Source: Candidatus Aminicenantota bacterium
Lineage (GTDB): Bacteria > Acidobacteriota > Aminicenantia > Aminicenantales > Saccharicenantaceae
Length of the DNA: 34,219 nucleotides
Direction: 5' to 3'
Assembly (NCBI GenBank): GCA_017883305.1
Contig: JADGNU010000006.1
Coordinates: 1 to 34,219, forward strand
Shown: positions 24,532-32,041 of the stretch, one piece after another
How the letters are laid out: each line of letters starts with the position of its first letter
Numbering within the stretch: the first letter of the stretch is position 1
The notes under the pieces: model-generated
Database searches by the model: none
What the model was told of the DNA's origin: nothing
The model's input: only the letters and a program-made list of their open reading frames with translations
Position numbers and translations under genes: made by a program

Positions 24532-24594
24532 ATGAGGCACCAGGCGACCGGCATGGGCGCAGAGGGATCCTGGTCCCGGGGAACCGCCCCGTGA
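24532..24594 (+). CDS. Possible 20-codon leader frame overlapping the PilZ start
   Basis: ATG at 24532 is preceded by AGGGAG with two bases between, and the frame ends at the TGA inside the GTGA start of the PilZ gene. A longer version could begin at TTG 24511 behind AAGGGAG. The PilZ GTG lacks its own good ribosome site, so translation may be coupled through this frame. The encoded peptide has no recognisable feature, and the case rests on position only. Confidence 0.3.
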   Translation: MRHQATGMGAEGSWSRGTAP

Positions 24595-24953
24595 AGGACC
24601 TGCGGCGCGACGTCCGGATCATCGAAGAAAATAAGGTCGTCGTTTCCCTGATGACCGGCGAGGTCCGGGCCGGCGTCCCGGGCGTTTTTTATTCCCTGAC
24701 CCGGGACATTTCCGTGGGCGGGCTCCGCCTCATGACCGGCGCCCCGCTCGAGGCCGGGACCCGAGTCCGCGTGGACGTCACCCTGAGCCGCTCCCGGAAA
24801 CGGATCAAGGCCGTGGCTGAGGTCCGTTGGGTCCGGGACCTCTATGCCGGCGAAGTCTTCGAGGCCGGGCTCGAGTTCGTCGGCCTCGACCCGGACGCCG
24901 AATTCGCGCTGATGGAACACATCTTCGGTGGCAAGGACAACACTTTGGACTGA
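24591..24953 (+). CDS. Single-domain PilZ protein (cyclic-di-GMP receptor)
   Basis: A 120-residue protein beginning at GTG; no in-frame ATG exists upstream before a stop at 24489-24491. The two c-di-GMP-binding elements of PilZ are present: R-x-x-x-R as RRDVR at residues 5-9, and D-x-S-x-x-G as RDISVGGLRL around residues 39-48. The rest is the expected six-stranded barrel (TRVRVDVTL, KAVAEVRWVR, AGLEFVGL). It should bind cyclic di-GMP in the cytoplasm and change the activity of a partner, commonly motility, exopolysaccharide or secretion machinery. The partner is not encoded in the window. It lies alone between the acyl-CoA ligase (divergent) and the fucosidase, and the GH29 promoter begins 15 bases after its stop. 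Confidence 0.85.
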   Translation: MKDLRRDVRIIEENKVVVSLMTGEVRAGVPGVFYSLTRDISVGGLRLMTGAPLEAGTRVRVDVTLSRSRKRIKAVAEVRWVRDLYAGEVFEAGLEFVGLDPDAEFALMEHIFGGKDNTLD

Positions 24954-24967
24954 TCCCCGTTCCCGGC

Positions 24968-24996
24968 TTGCATTTCTCCCTGTCCTGGGCTACAAA
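24968..24996 (+). promoter_or_regulatory. Promoter of the GH29/DUF2207/NTF2 unit
   Basis: TTGCAT and TACAAA are separated by 17 bases. The -10 ends 21 bases before the AGGAGG ribosome site at 25017-25022. Confidence 0.6.
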
Positions 24997-25026
24997 TGGG
25001 GCGCTCTCTGCCGAAAAGGAGGTCCC

Positions 25027-26406
25027 GTGTTCAGAGCGTTCCTCGCCTGCATCTGCCTGCTGGGACTGGCCGCCGCCGCGGCAGGGTCTCCGGCCCAGCC
25101 CGAAACGGAGGCTGCGAAGAAGGCCCGGATGGAATGGTGGACCGAGGCCCGCTTGGGCATGTTCATCCATTGGGGGCTCTACACCCTGCCCGCTCGCCAC
25201 GAGTGGGTCAAGAGCCGGGAGCGCATGACCGACGAGGCCTATGCCCGGTACTTCGACCGCTTCGACCCCGACCTCTACAACCCCCGAGAGTGGGCCCGGG
25301 CCGCCCGGATGGCCGGAATGAAATACTTCGTCGTGACCACAAAGCATCACGACGGCTTCTGTCTCTGGGATTCCAAGCTCACGGACTATCAAGCGACCCG
25401 GACGCCTTACGGCAAGGACCTCATCAAGCCGCTCATCGAGGCCATGCGGGCCGAAGGGCTCCGCGTGGGCTTCTACCATTCCCTCCTTGACTGGCACCAC
25501 CCCGAATACACGATCGACATGCATCACCCGATGCGCGACGACGAGGCCTTCGTCGAAAAGGCCCGGACACGCGACCTCGCCAAGTATGACGACTACCTCT
25601 TCGGCCAGATCAAGGAGCTCCTGACGGACTACGGACGGATCGACACCCTGTTCCTCGACTTCTCATTCCCGGGCCCGAACGGCAAGGGCCGGAACGAATG
25701 GAAGTCCGAGCGGCTCCTGGCGATGATCCGCGAGCTCCAGCCCGGGATCATCATCAACGACCGGCTCGACCTCCTCGACATTCCCGGCGGCTGGGATTAC
25801 AGGACCCCCGAGCAGTTCATGCCCCGGGAATGGGTCAGCGTCGACGGCCGCCCCGTGCCCTGGGAAACCTGCCAGACATTTTCCGGATCGTGGGGTTACG
25901 ACCGCGACGAATCAACCTGGAAATCGGTCCCCCAGCTCATCGTCATGCTCGCCGAGACGGTCAGCAAGGGCGGCAACCTGCTGCTCAACGTCGGCCCGAC
26001 GGCCAGGGGGACGTTCGATGAGCGGGCCCTGGGGCGGCTGCAGGGGATCGGGACCTGGATGGACAGGAACGGCCGGGCGATCTACGGCTGCACCCAGGCC
26101 CCGCCGGAGTTCCCCAAGCCGGCAAACTGCCTCCTGACCTACAACCCCAAGACGGGACGCCTCTATGTCCACGTTCTCGAGTGGCCGCTCGGGGTTTTGG
26201 CCCTGGACGGGTTCGCCGGCCGTGTCGAATACGCGCAGCTCCTTCATGACGCCTCGGAGGTCACCTTCGCCGAAAAGGGCGGCGAGACCGGCTTCATGCC
26301 CGGTTCGCGAGGCCGGGAGCGCGAGAACACGTTGACCCTTCGCCTGCCCGTCCGCAAGCCTGATGTCGAGGTCCCGGTCATCGAGCTGTTCCTGAAGAGG
26401 CGCTGA
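25027..26406 (+). CDS. GH29 alpha-L-fucosidase, exported
   Basis: A 459-residue enzyme starting at GTG 25027 behind AGGAGG. An upstream in-frame ATG at 24928 lies within the PilZ gene and is rejected. The signal peptide is FRAFLACICLLGLAAAAAG. GH29 landmarks follow: GMFIHWGLYTLPARHEWV, KYFVVTTKHHDGFCLWDS and KGGNLLLNVGPTARG. The nucleophile is probably D211 in TLFLDFSF, aligned with the WFDG-type position of the family; the flanking residues are unusual. The enzyme should release terminal L-fucose from glycans with retention of configuration in the periplasm or outside. The short C-terminal beta domain is as in bacterial GH29-A/B enzymes. Its stop overlaps the DUF2207 start (TGATG). Confidence 0.9.
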   Translation: MFRAFLACICLLGLAAAAAGSPAQPETEAAKKARMEWWTEARLGMFIHWGLYTLPARHEWVKSRERMTDEAYARYFDRFDPDLYNPREWARAARMAGMKYFVVTTKHHDGFCLWDSKLTDYQATRTPYGKDLIKPLIEAMRAEGLRVGFYHSLLDWHHPEYTIDMHHPMRDDEAFVEKARTRDLAKYDDYLFGQIKELLTDYGRIDTLFLDFSFPGPNGKGRNEWKSERLLAMIRELQPGIIINDRLDLLDIPGGWDYRTPEQFMPREWVSVDGRPVPWETCQTFSGSWGYDRDESTWKSVPQLIVMLAETVSKGGNLLLNVGPTARGTFDERALGRLQGIGTWMDRNGRAIYGCTQAPPEFPKPANCLLTYNPKTGRLYVHVLEWPLGVLALDGFAGRVEYAQLLHDASEVTFAEKGGETGFMPGSRGRERENTLTLRLPVRKPDVEVPVIELFLKRR

Positions 26407-28283
26407 TGAAGCGAAGAGGCGTCGGTCGTTTCGTTCCGGCACTCGTCGCCGCCGCGATCCTGGCCGTCTCAATAGGGCCTGCGGCTGCACCCGGCGCGGA
26501 CAAGGACTATTATTTTTCGCAGGTCCGGGTCGAGGTCGCGATCGAGCGGGACGGATCGTTCCTCGTCGACGAGTTCCGAACGTTCGAGTTCCAGGGCTCT
26601 TTCCACTATGCCTTCATCGTCATCCCCCTCGGGGTCGAACGGGCCGGCGTCCGCGGGGACGTCAAGATCTCGGATCTCTCCGTGACGGATGAGCAGGGTC
26701 GGGCCCTGAAGACGGAGATCTCCGAGAACGACCGCGAGCTCACGGCCAAGTGGTTCTATTCCGCTCGGGACGAGCGCCGGACGTTCCATATCCACTATCG
26801 TGTCGCCGGCGGCATCACCAGCTATCCCGACATCACCGAGTTCTACTGGCAGATCATCGGCGGCGGCTGGGACAAGCCGGCCCGCAACATCCAGGCTACC
26901 GTGATCCTTCCCGGACCCGTCCCATCGAAGGCCGATCTCCTTGTTTGGGGACACGGGCCGCTGGCCGGCTGGGCCGAGGTCGTCGACGAACGAACGGCCC
27001 GCTTTTCGGCGCCGGACCTCGCTTCGCACCAATTTTTCCAGGTCCGTGTCGTCTGGCCGGCGGGGCTCGTCTCCGGCATCCCTTCCGACCAACTGACGCT
27101 CGCGGCGATCAAGGCCGAAGAGGAAAGCTATGTCCAGGATACGATCGCTCGGGTCCAAAGAGCCCAAGCCGACGAGGCGGGTCGGAGGCAGGGGGTGGAA
27201 GCGACCAAACAGAAAGCGTTGAAACTCCTGGGTATCTGGGGGATCTGGCAGATCGTCGGCCCGCTTCTTTGGCTCGTGGTCTTCTTCCGGGTCTGGTCGG
27301 CCGTCGGCAAGGACTACCGGTTCGGCAGCCTGCCGGACTATGTCCGCGAGATGCCGGCTGACAGGCCGCCCGCCGTCGTCCAATCGCTGATGCGCGAGGG
27401 GCGGACGGTCACGACGACCGCTTTCACGGCAACCATTTTCGACCTGGCCCGGCGGGGCGTTCTCGAGATCGAGGACCGGAACGTCTCCAAAAAACGACTT
27501 TTCGGCACCAAGGAGGTCGTCGAGACGACGATCACGCTCAAGAAGGACCCCGGCCCGGATTCCGGCCTGAGGCCGTTCGAGCACTCGCTCCTGGGCTTCC
27601 TTTATGAAGAGCAGGCCGGCTGGATGTCGAAGGGGGCCTCCCTCACGGTCGACCAGCTCCAGGACTATCTCAAGAAGAACCCGCAGAAGTTCCAGACCTG
27701 GTACCGGAAGTGGACCAAGGAGATCAAGGACGAGGTCAAACCGCTCGGCTTCCTCGAGCCCGAAAGCGTCCGCTCCCGGAATCGCTTCTATCTCTTCACG
27801 ATGCCCGTGGCCGTTCTGACCCTCAGCCCTGTCCTGTTCATTCTGGCTCTCGGTCTCATCCCGACGCTCACGCGTCGGACAATGAACTGGGCCCGCGAGA
27901 ACGAGGCCTGGAAGGGACTCGACCGCTTCCTCGACGACTTCTCCGACTTCAAAGAGATCCCGCCCGAGGCCTACAAGCTCTGGGAATTCTATCTCGTTTT
28001 CGGCATCCTCTTCGGCAACGCCAAGAAGATCCTGAAAATGCTTCCGGTCATCCTCAAGGACGAGCGGGCCGCGGCGCCCGCATGGTACACGGGCTTCGGC
28101 CAGCCCAACCTGCTGATGAGCGGCGGTTTCGACCACGTCATCGCCAGCATCCAGCATACGGCCACGGCCATCAGCCAGGCCAGCACTTCGGCGGCCCATT
28201 ATTCCTCGGGCGGCGGAGGCGGTTTCAGCGGCGGAGGAGGCGGCGGAGGCGGGGGAGGGGGCGGCGGCGGAGGGGCCGGGTGA
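26406..28283 (+). CDS. DUF2207 membrane protein with glycine-rich tail
   Basis: A 625-residue protein whose ATG shares one base with the fucosidase stop. It has a signal peptide (residues 1-30), an extracytoplasmic beta-rich DUF2207 domain (30-240; FRTFEFQGSFHYAFIVIPLG is typical), a transmembrane segment about 273-296, a cytoplasmic region containing a winged-helix-like portion (AFTATIFDLARRGVLEIEDR), a second hydrophobic pair around 463-487, and a tail of almost pure glycine at the last 25 residues. The Gly tail is a common end of DUF2207 proteins, often as SGGGGGGGGGGG. Its biochemical role is unknown; an envelope function is expected from topology. Translational coupling to a fucosidase is unusual and may reflect only compact packing. 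Confidence 0.85.
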   Translation: MKRRGVGRFVPALVAAAILAVSIGPAAAPGADKDYYFSQVRVEVAIERDGSFLVDEFRTFEFQGSFHYAFIVIPLGVERAGVRGDVKISDLSVTDEQGRALKTEISENDRELTAKWFYSARDERRTFHIHYRVAGGITSYPDITEFYWQIIGGGWDKPARNIQATVILPGPVPSKADLLVWGHGPLAGWAEVVDERTARFSAPDLASHQFFQVRVVWPAGLVSGIPSDQLTLAAIKAEEESYVQDTIARVQRAQADEAGRRQGVEATKQKALKLLGIWGIWQIVGPLLWLVVFFRVWSAVGKDYRFGSLPDYVREMPADRPPAVVQSLMREGRTVTTTAFTATIFDLARRGVLEIEDRNVSKKRLFGTKEVVETTITLKKDPGPDSGLRPFEHSLLGFLYEEQAGWMSKGASLTVDQLQDYLKKNPQKFQTWYRKWTKEIKDEVKPLGFLEPESVRSRNRFYLFTMPVAVLTLSPVLFILALGLIPTLTRRTMNWARENEAWKGLDRFLDDFSDFKEIPPEAYKLWEFYLVFGILFGNAKKILKMLPVILKDERAAAPAWYTGFGQPNLLMSGGFDHVIASIQHTATAISQASTSAAHYSSGGGGGFSGGGGGGGGGGGGGGGAG

Positions 28284-28807
28284 CGGGCCGCGGGGTCCGT
28301 CCCGCGGCGATCGCAGCCGTCCTCGCGGCCGTTCTCTTTTCGACCCCTCATTGCGGAAAGCCCTCCGATATGTCGGCCATCCACGCGCTGCTCGAGAAAT
28401 CCGTGGCCCTGGCCGGGAACAAGGATGCCCGCGGCCTGATGGAATTTTTTGCGCCCGATTATGTGGATTTCACCGGTCGCGACCCGGCGGGCACGCTCCG
28501 ACTCATCACCGATTATCTCGACCGGTACCGCGGCATCGTTATCCATCTCCTTGGCGCCCGCGTCGGCGATGTCGGCCCGGACGGACGGGCGTCCGTCGAA
28601 TGCGAGGTCTCCCTCTCGCACGGGGCGGCCGAGGTCCTGCGCAAGCTCATCCGCTACAGCGGCGAATACTACCGCTTCCGGATCGATCTGCGGAAGAGCG
28701 AACGAGGGGAGTGGCGCTTTACGTATGCGGAGTGGCAATCGATCGGGCTCGCCGCGCTCTTCCCGGAATCGCTCGACATCCTGAAGAAACTCTTCCCCGG
28801 CCTCTGA
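28280..28807 (+). CDS. NTF2/SnoaL-fold protein, probably exported
   Basis: A 175-residue protein starting at GTG 28280, where GTGA overlaps the DUF2207 stop by four bases. The ribosome site GGAGG at 28269-28273 lies within the glycine codons of the upstream gene. The N-terminus (RPAAIAAVLAAVLFSTPHC) is hydrophobic and could be a signal peptide; the Cys lacks a proper lipobox (TPHC). The remaining 140 residues look like an NTF2/SnoaL cone: a long first helix (MSAIHALLEKSVALAGNKDARGLMEFFAPDY), then strands with DVGPDGRASVECEVSL, and a YRFRIDLRKS strand and terminal helix. Such folds often bind or convert small molecules but many have no enzyme activity. Function unknown. Confidence 0.7.
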   Translation: MTGRGVRPAAIAAVLAAVLFSTPHCGKPSDMSAIHALLEKSVALAGNKDARGLMEFFAPDYVDFTGRDPAGTLRLITDYLDRYRGIVIHLLGARVGDVGPDGRASVECEVSLSHGAAEVLRKLIRYSGEYYRFRIDLRKSERGEWRFTYAEWQSIGLAALFPESLDILKKLFPGL

Positions 28808-28860
28808 CGTATCTTCCCTTGAACGACTTATTTCTCTGCGGCCGGGCCGCTGAGGGCGTC

Positions 28861-28869
28861 TGCTATAAT
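28861..28869 (+). promoter_or_regulatory. Extended -10 promoter of DUF4342 gene
   Basis: TGC-TATAAT is a perfect extended -10, 24 bases before the start codon, with GGGAGG at 28881-28886 between them. No convincing -35 is seen at normal spacing. Confidence 0.6.
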
Positions 28870-28892
28870 ATTAAGAGATAGGGAGGGCAAAA

Positions 28893-29159
28893 ATGACCGA
28901 GGAAAAAAAAGAACCCAAGACGCGATTCGAGGAATTCCGGGTCAACGGAGGCGAGCTCCTCAACAAGGTCAAGGAGATCATTCACGAGGGGAACGTCCGC
29001 CGCATCATCCTCAAGGATGAACACGGCAAGACGTTCATGGAGATCCCGCTCACGGTCGGCGTCGTCGGCGCCATCGTCGCGCCCGTCCTGGCCGCCATAG
29101 GCGCGATCGCCGCCCTGGCTTCGAGCCTGACCATCGTCGTCGAGAAGATCGAAAACTGA
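28893..29159 (+). CDS. DUF4342 small membrane-associated protein
   Basis: An 88-residue protein with GGGAGG six bases before the ATG. A charged N-terminus (EEKKEPKTRFEEFRVNGGELLNKVKEIIHEGNVRRIIL) is followed by one long apolar stretch (IPLTVGVVGAIVAPVLAAIGAIAALASSLTIVV) and a short tail. This is the full DUF4342 pattern, a family widespread in Gram-positive and Gram-negative environmental bacteria with no known function; related proteins have been discussed as ubiquitin-associated-like domains joined to a membrane segment. It is monocistronic with its own promoter. Confidence 0.88.
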   Translation: MTEEKKEPKTRFEEFRVNGGELLNKVKEIIHEGNVRRIILKDEHGKTFMEIPLTVGVVGAIVAPVLAAIGAIAALASSLTIVVEKIEN

Positions 29160-29176
29160 ATCGGACCGACTGCGTT

Positions 29177-29204
29177 TTGCCGCGGCTTCTCTCTGTGCTA
29201 TAAA
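29177..29204 (+). promoter_or_regulatory. Promoter of the GH20/CBM9 pair
   Basis: TTGCCG and TATAAA are separated by 16 bases, and TGC precedes the -10. The start codon follows 35 bases later, behind GGAGAGGAGG. Confidence 0.6.
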
Positions 29205-29238
29205 GGGGCTTCAGGACCCCGATCGGAGAGGAGGACGC

Positions 29239-31341
29239 ATGATCCCCGGTATTCGGAATTTCAGATCCGGCTTTGTCTTCGCCCTGACCATACTGGGCCT
29301 GGCCGTCGTCCTGGGGGCCCCTGCCTTGGCCTCTGCGCCGCCGCGGATTGAGGGCCTCGTCAACCTGATGCCCGTCCCGGCCAGCGTGACCGTCGTCGAC
29401 GGCCGATTCCGCGTCGACGAGAGCCTGGCCGTTGCCCGTGCGATCACCCCAGAGCTCAAAGGCGGGCCGAAGGACCGCGCCTTCCGGGCCGCGGCGCGGT
29501 TCATGTCGCGCCTCGCCGGACGGACGGGGCTTTTCCTCAAGCAGGACTTCCTGGCCTCCCAGGCTTCGTCCGGAGACGGGGGCATCCGCTATGCCTTCGG
29601 CCGTCCCGGCCGGCTCATCCCCAATGAAGACGAATCCTACGTGCTCAAGATCGAACCCGCCGCGATCGTTCTCGACGCGAAGACCGACATCGGCGTCCTG
29701 AGGGGCTTCGAGACCCTGCTCCAGCTGCTGAGCGCGGACGAGAAAGGCTACTACTTCCCCTGCGTCACCGTTGCGGACAAGCCGCGTTTCACCTGGCGGG
29801 GGCTGCTCATCGATGTCGGCCGGCACTTCCAGCCCGTCGACGTCATCAAGCGGAACCTCGACGCTATGGCGGCCGTCAAGATGAACGTCCTCCACTTCCA
29901 CCTGACCGAAGACCAGGGCTTCCGCGTCGAATCGAAGGTGTTCCCGAAGCTCCACGAGCTCGGATCTGACGGGATGTATTTCACCCAGGCCCAGATCCGG
30001 GACCTCATCGATTACGCGTCGGACCGGGGCATCCGGGTGATGCCTGAATTCGACATCCCCGGGCATTCAACGAGCTGGTTCGTCGCCTACCCCGAATTCT
30101 CGAGCGCCCCGGGCCCTTACGCCATCGAGCGCAAGTTCGGCGTTTTCGGCCCGGCCTTCAACCCAGCCGACGAAAGGATTTATCCTTTCTTCGACGCCTT
30201 CTTCAAGGAGATGGCCGGGCTTTTCCCCGACCCCTATCTCCACATCGGGGGGGACGAGGTCGAAGGCCACCAATGGGACGCGAACCCGGCCATCCAGTCG
30301 TTCAAGAAGACGCATGGCCTGGCCGACAACAACGCCCTGCAGGCCTATTTCAATGGCCGGCTGCTCAAGATCCTGACCAAGCACGGCAAGAAGATGGTCG
30401 GCTGGGACGAGATCTTCCAGACGAGCCTGCCCAAGGACATCGTCATCCGCTCCTGGCGCGGCCCGAAGTCGCTCATCGAGGCCGCCCAGAAAGGCTACCA
30501 GGGGATCCTGTCCAACGGATACTACATCGACCTCTGCCAGCCGGCCGAAGCCCATTATCTCAACGACCCGCTGCCGGCTGACTCGCCGCTTGACGACAGT
30601 CAAAAAGCCCTCATCCTTGGCGGGGAAGCCACCATGTGGGCGGAGCTCGTGACCCCGGAGACGATCGACTCGCGGATCTGGCCGCGCACGGCGGCCATCG
30701 CCGAGAGATTGTGGTCTCCGGCCTCGGTCCGGAACGTCGACGACATGTACCGGCGGCTCGGCCCGGTATCGGCCGCCCTCGAGGAGCTCGGCCTTCTCCA
30801 TCTCAAGAACCTGGACATGCTCCTGAGGCGTCTGGCCGCAAGCCCGCGGATCAAGCCGCTGAAGGTGCTGGCGGAAGTCGTCGAGCCTCTCAAGGGCTAC
30901 GACCGTCACGGTCAAACCGAATATACGAGCCTTTCGCCCTTCACCCGGTTCGTCGATGCCTGCGCTCCGGAATCGATGCCCGCCCGTAAGTTCAAGACTG
31001 GAGTCGACAAGTTCCTGGCGGGCAGGGACCCCCTGACCGCCGAGGAGCTCCGGACGATCATGATGACCTGGCGGGAAAACCACGCCCTCGTTCTGCCGTT
31101 CCTGGCCTCCTCGCCGGCGTTGAGAGAGATCGAGCCTCTTTCGCTCAACCTGGCTCGGGCCTGCGAGATCGGGATCGAAGCGCTGGGTCACCTCACGAAG
31201 GGCGAAGGCCAGCCCGCATCCTGGGTGCAGGAGAAGGGCGCCGTCCTGGCCGAGGCGTCCAAGCCGGCCGCCCACGCCGAGCTCGCCGTCGTCAAGGCCA
31301 TCGGCCGGCTGGTCGAGGCCTGCGGAGTTCCGGCCAAATGA
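29239..31341 (+). CDS. GH20 beta-N-acetylhexosaminidase, exported
   Basis: A 700-residue enzyme with GAGAGGAGG before the ATG. The signal peptide covers about residues 1-32 (SGFVFALTILGLAVVLGAPALASAP). Residues 35-155 form the GH20b-like N-terminal domain, and 165-500 the GH20 barrel. Catalytic residues are D339 and E340 in HIGGDEVEGHQWD, the usual D-E pair: Glu acts as acid/base and Asp supports the substrate acetamido group. Other family stretches are MNVLHFHLTEDQGFR and EFDIPGHSTSW. The last 190 residues are helical and not part of the core. The enzyme should remove terminal GlcNAc or GalNAc from glycans in the periplasm or outside. Its stop overlaps the next start by four bases (ATGA). 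Confidence 0.9.
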   Translation: MIPGIRNFRSGFVFALTILGLAVVLGAPALASAPPRIEGLVNLMPVPASVTVVDGRFRVDESLAVARAITPELKGGPKDRAFRAAARFMSRLAGRTGLFLKQDFLASQASSGDGGIRYAFGRPGRLIPNEDESYVLKIEPAAIVLDAKTDIGVLRGFETLLQLLSADEKGYYFPCVTVADKPRFTWRGLLIDVGRHFQPVDVIKRNLDAMAAVKMNVLHFHLTEDQGFRVESKVFPKLHELGSDGMYFTQAQIRDLIDYASDRGIRVMPEFDIPGHSTSWFVAYPEFSSAPGPYAIERKFGVFGPAFNPADERIYPFFDAFFKEMAGLFPDPYLHIGGDEVEGHQWDANPAIQSFKKTHGLADNNALQAYFNGRLLKILTKHGKKMVGWDEIFQTSLPKDIVIRSWRGPKSLIEAAQKGYQGILSNGYYIDLCQPAEAHYLNDPLPADSPLDDSQKALILGGEATMWAELVTPETIDSRIWPRTAAIAERLWSPASVRNVDDMYRRLGPVSAALEELGLLHLKNLDMLLRRLAASPRIKPLKVLAEVVEPLKGYDRHGQTEYTSLSPFTRFVDACAPESMPARKFKTGVDKFLAGRDPLTAEELRTIMMTWRENHALVLPFLASSPALREIEPLSLNLARACEIGIEALGHLTKGEGQPASWVQEKGAVLAEASKPAAHAELAVVKAIGRLVEACGVPAK

Positions 31342-32018
31342 CGGGGCCGGTTCGCGGCGCAGTCCCCGCGCGGCCGTCTTATCTCGTCCGGTCCATCGCC
31401 GCGGATTTCCGGCCCGGCGACGCGGCGGCGCCTTGGGCCGCCGTCCCGCCGCTCCGGGTGGGCCACTACCTCTGGTTGAACAACGGCTACCGTCCGACGG
31501 TCGAGGCCAAGCTCTGCTGGACGCCGCGTTTTCTTTACGTCCGCTTTCGGGTCGAGGAGAAGAGGGTCCTGGTCCGATACACGAAGTTCCAAGACCCGGT
31601 CTATAAGGATAGCTGCGTCGAATTCTTCATCGACGCTTTCCCGGAACTCGGGCGGGGCTACGTCAATTTCGAGACGAACGCCATGGGAACTCTGCTCGCC
31701 CAATTCGGACCGGACCGTTCCCACAGGGCGTCGCTCTGGCCCGAGGACCTGGCCGAATACGAGGCGGCCGGTCCGATCCGCGGTCCGGTCGAGGGGGAAT
31801 ACGGCGCCGACTCCTGGACGCTCGAGTACCGGCTGGCGCTCGGGCTCTTCCGCAAACTCTACGGGGAGGATATCCGCTCCGGGCGGAAAGCCACGGCCAA
31901 CTTCTACAAGTGCGGCGACGAAACCGAGGTTCCCCACTACGGGGCCTGGAGCCCGGTCGGAACGCCATCCCCCGATTTTCACCAACCGGAGTTCTTCGGC
32001 GAGCTCGTGTTCGGGTAA
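31338..32018 (+). CDS. Carbohydrate-binding family 9-like protein
   Basis: A 226-residue protein starting in the ATGA overlap with the hexosaminidase. The pattern EAKLCWTPRFLYVRFRVEEKRVLVRYTKFQDPVYKDSCVEFFI is the signature of CBM9-like single-domain proteins, with the later blocks GYVNFETNAMGTL and WTLEYRLALGLF. In xylanases CBM9 binds reducing-end sugars; stand-alone relatives are common in glycan loci but not characterised. No signal peptide is seen (MTGPVRGAVPARPSYL), so the protein as read would remain in the cytoplasm unless the start is wrong. Its location after GH20 suggests binding of released sugars or oligosaccharides. It may also be a divergent enzyme rather than only a binding module. 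Confidence 0.82.
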   Translation: MTGPVRGAVPARPSYLVRSIAADFRPGDAAAPWAAVPPLRVGHYLWLNNGYRPTVEAKLCWTPRFLYVRFRVEEKRVLVRYTKFQDPVYKDSCVEFFIDAFPELGRGYVNFETNAMGTLLAQFGPDRSHRASLWPEDLAEYEAAGPIRGPVEGEYGADSWTLEYRLALGLFRKLYGEDIRSGRKATANFYKCGDETEVPHYGAWSPVGTPSPDFHQPEFFGELVFG

Positions 32019-32037
32019 GGGCCGCGGCCTGGCCCTT
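32017..32037. terminator. Bidirectional hairpin between convergent genes
   Basis: AAGGGCC, a seven-base loop and GGCCCTT form a perfect 7-bp stem that overlaps the CBM9-like stop codon and ends just before the stop of the opposing gene. Only a short T run follows on the plus strand, so terminator strength is uncertain. Confidence 0.45.
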
Positions 32038-32041
32038 TGGC

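Noticed and set aside
24928-25026. N-terminal extension of the GH29 gene
   Set aside because: It overlaps the PilZ gene and displaces the signal peptide from the N-terminus; GTG 25027 follows AGGAGG.
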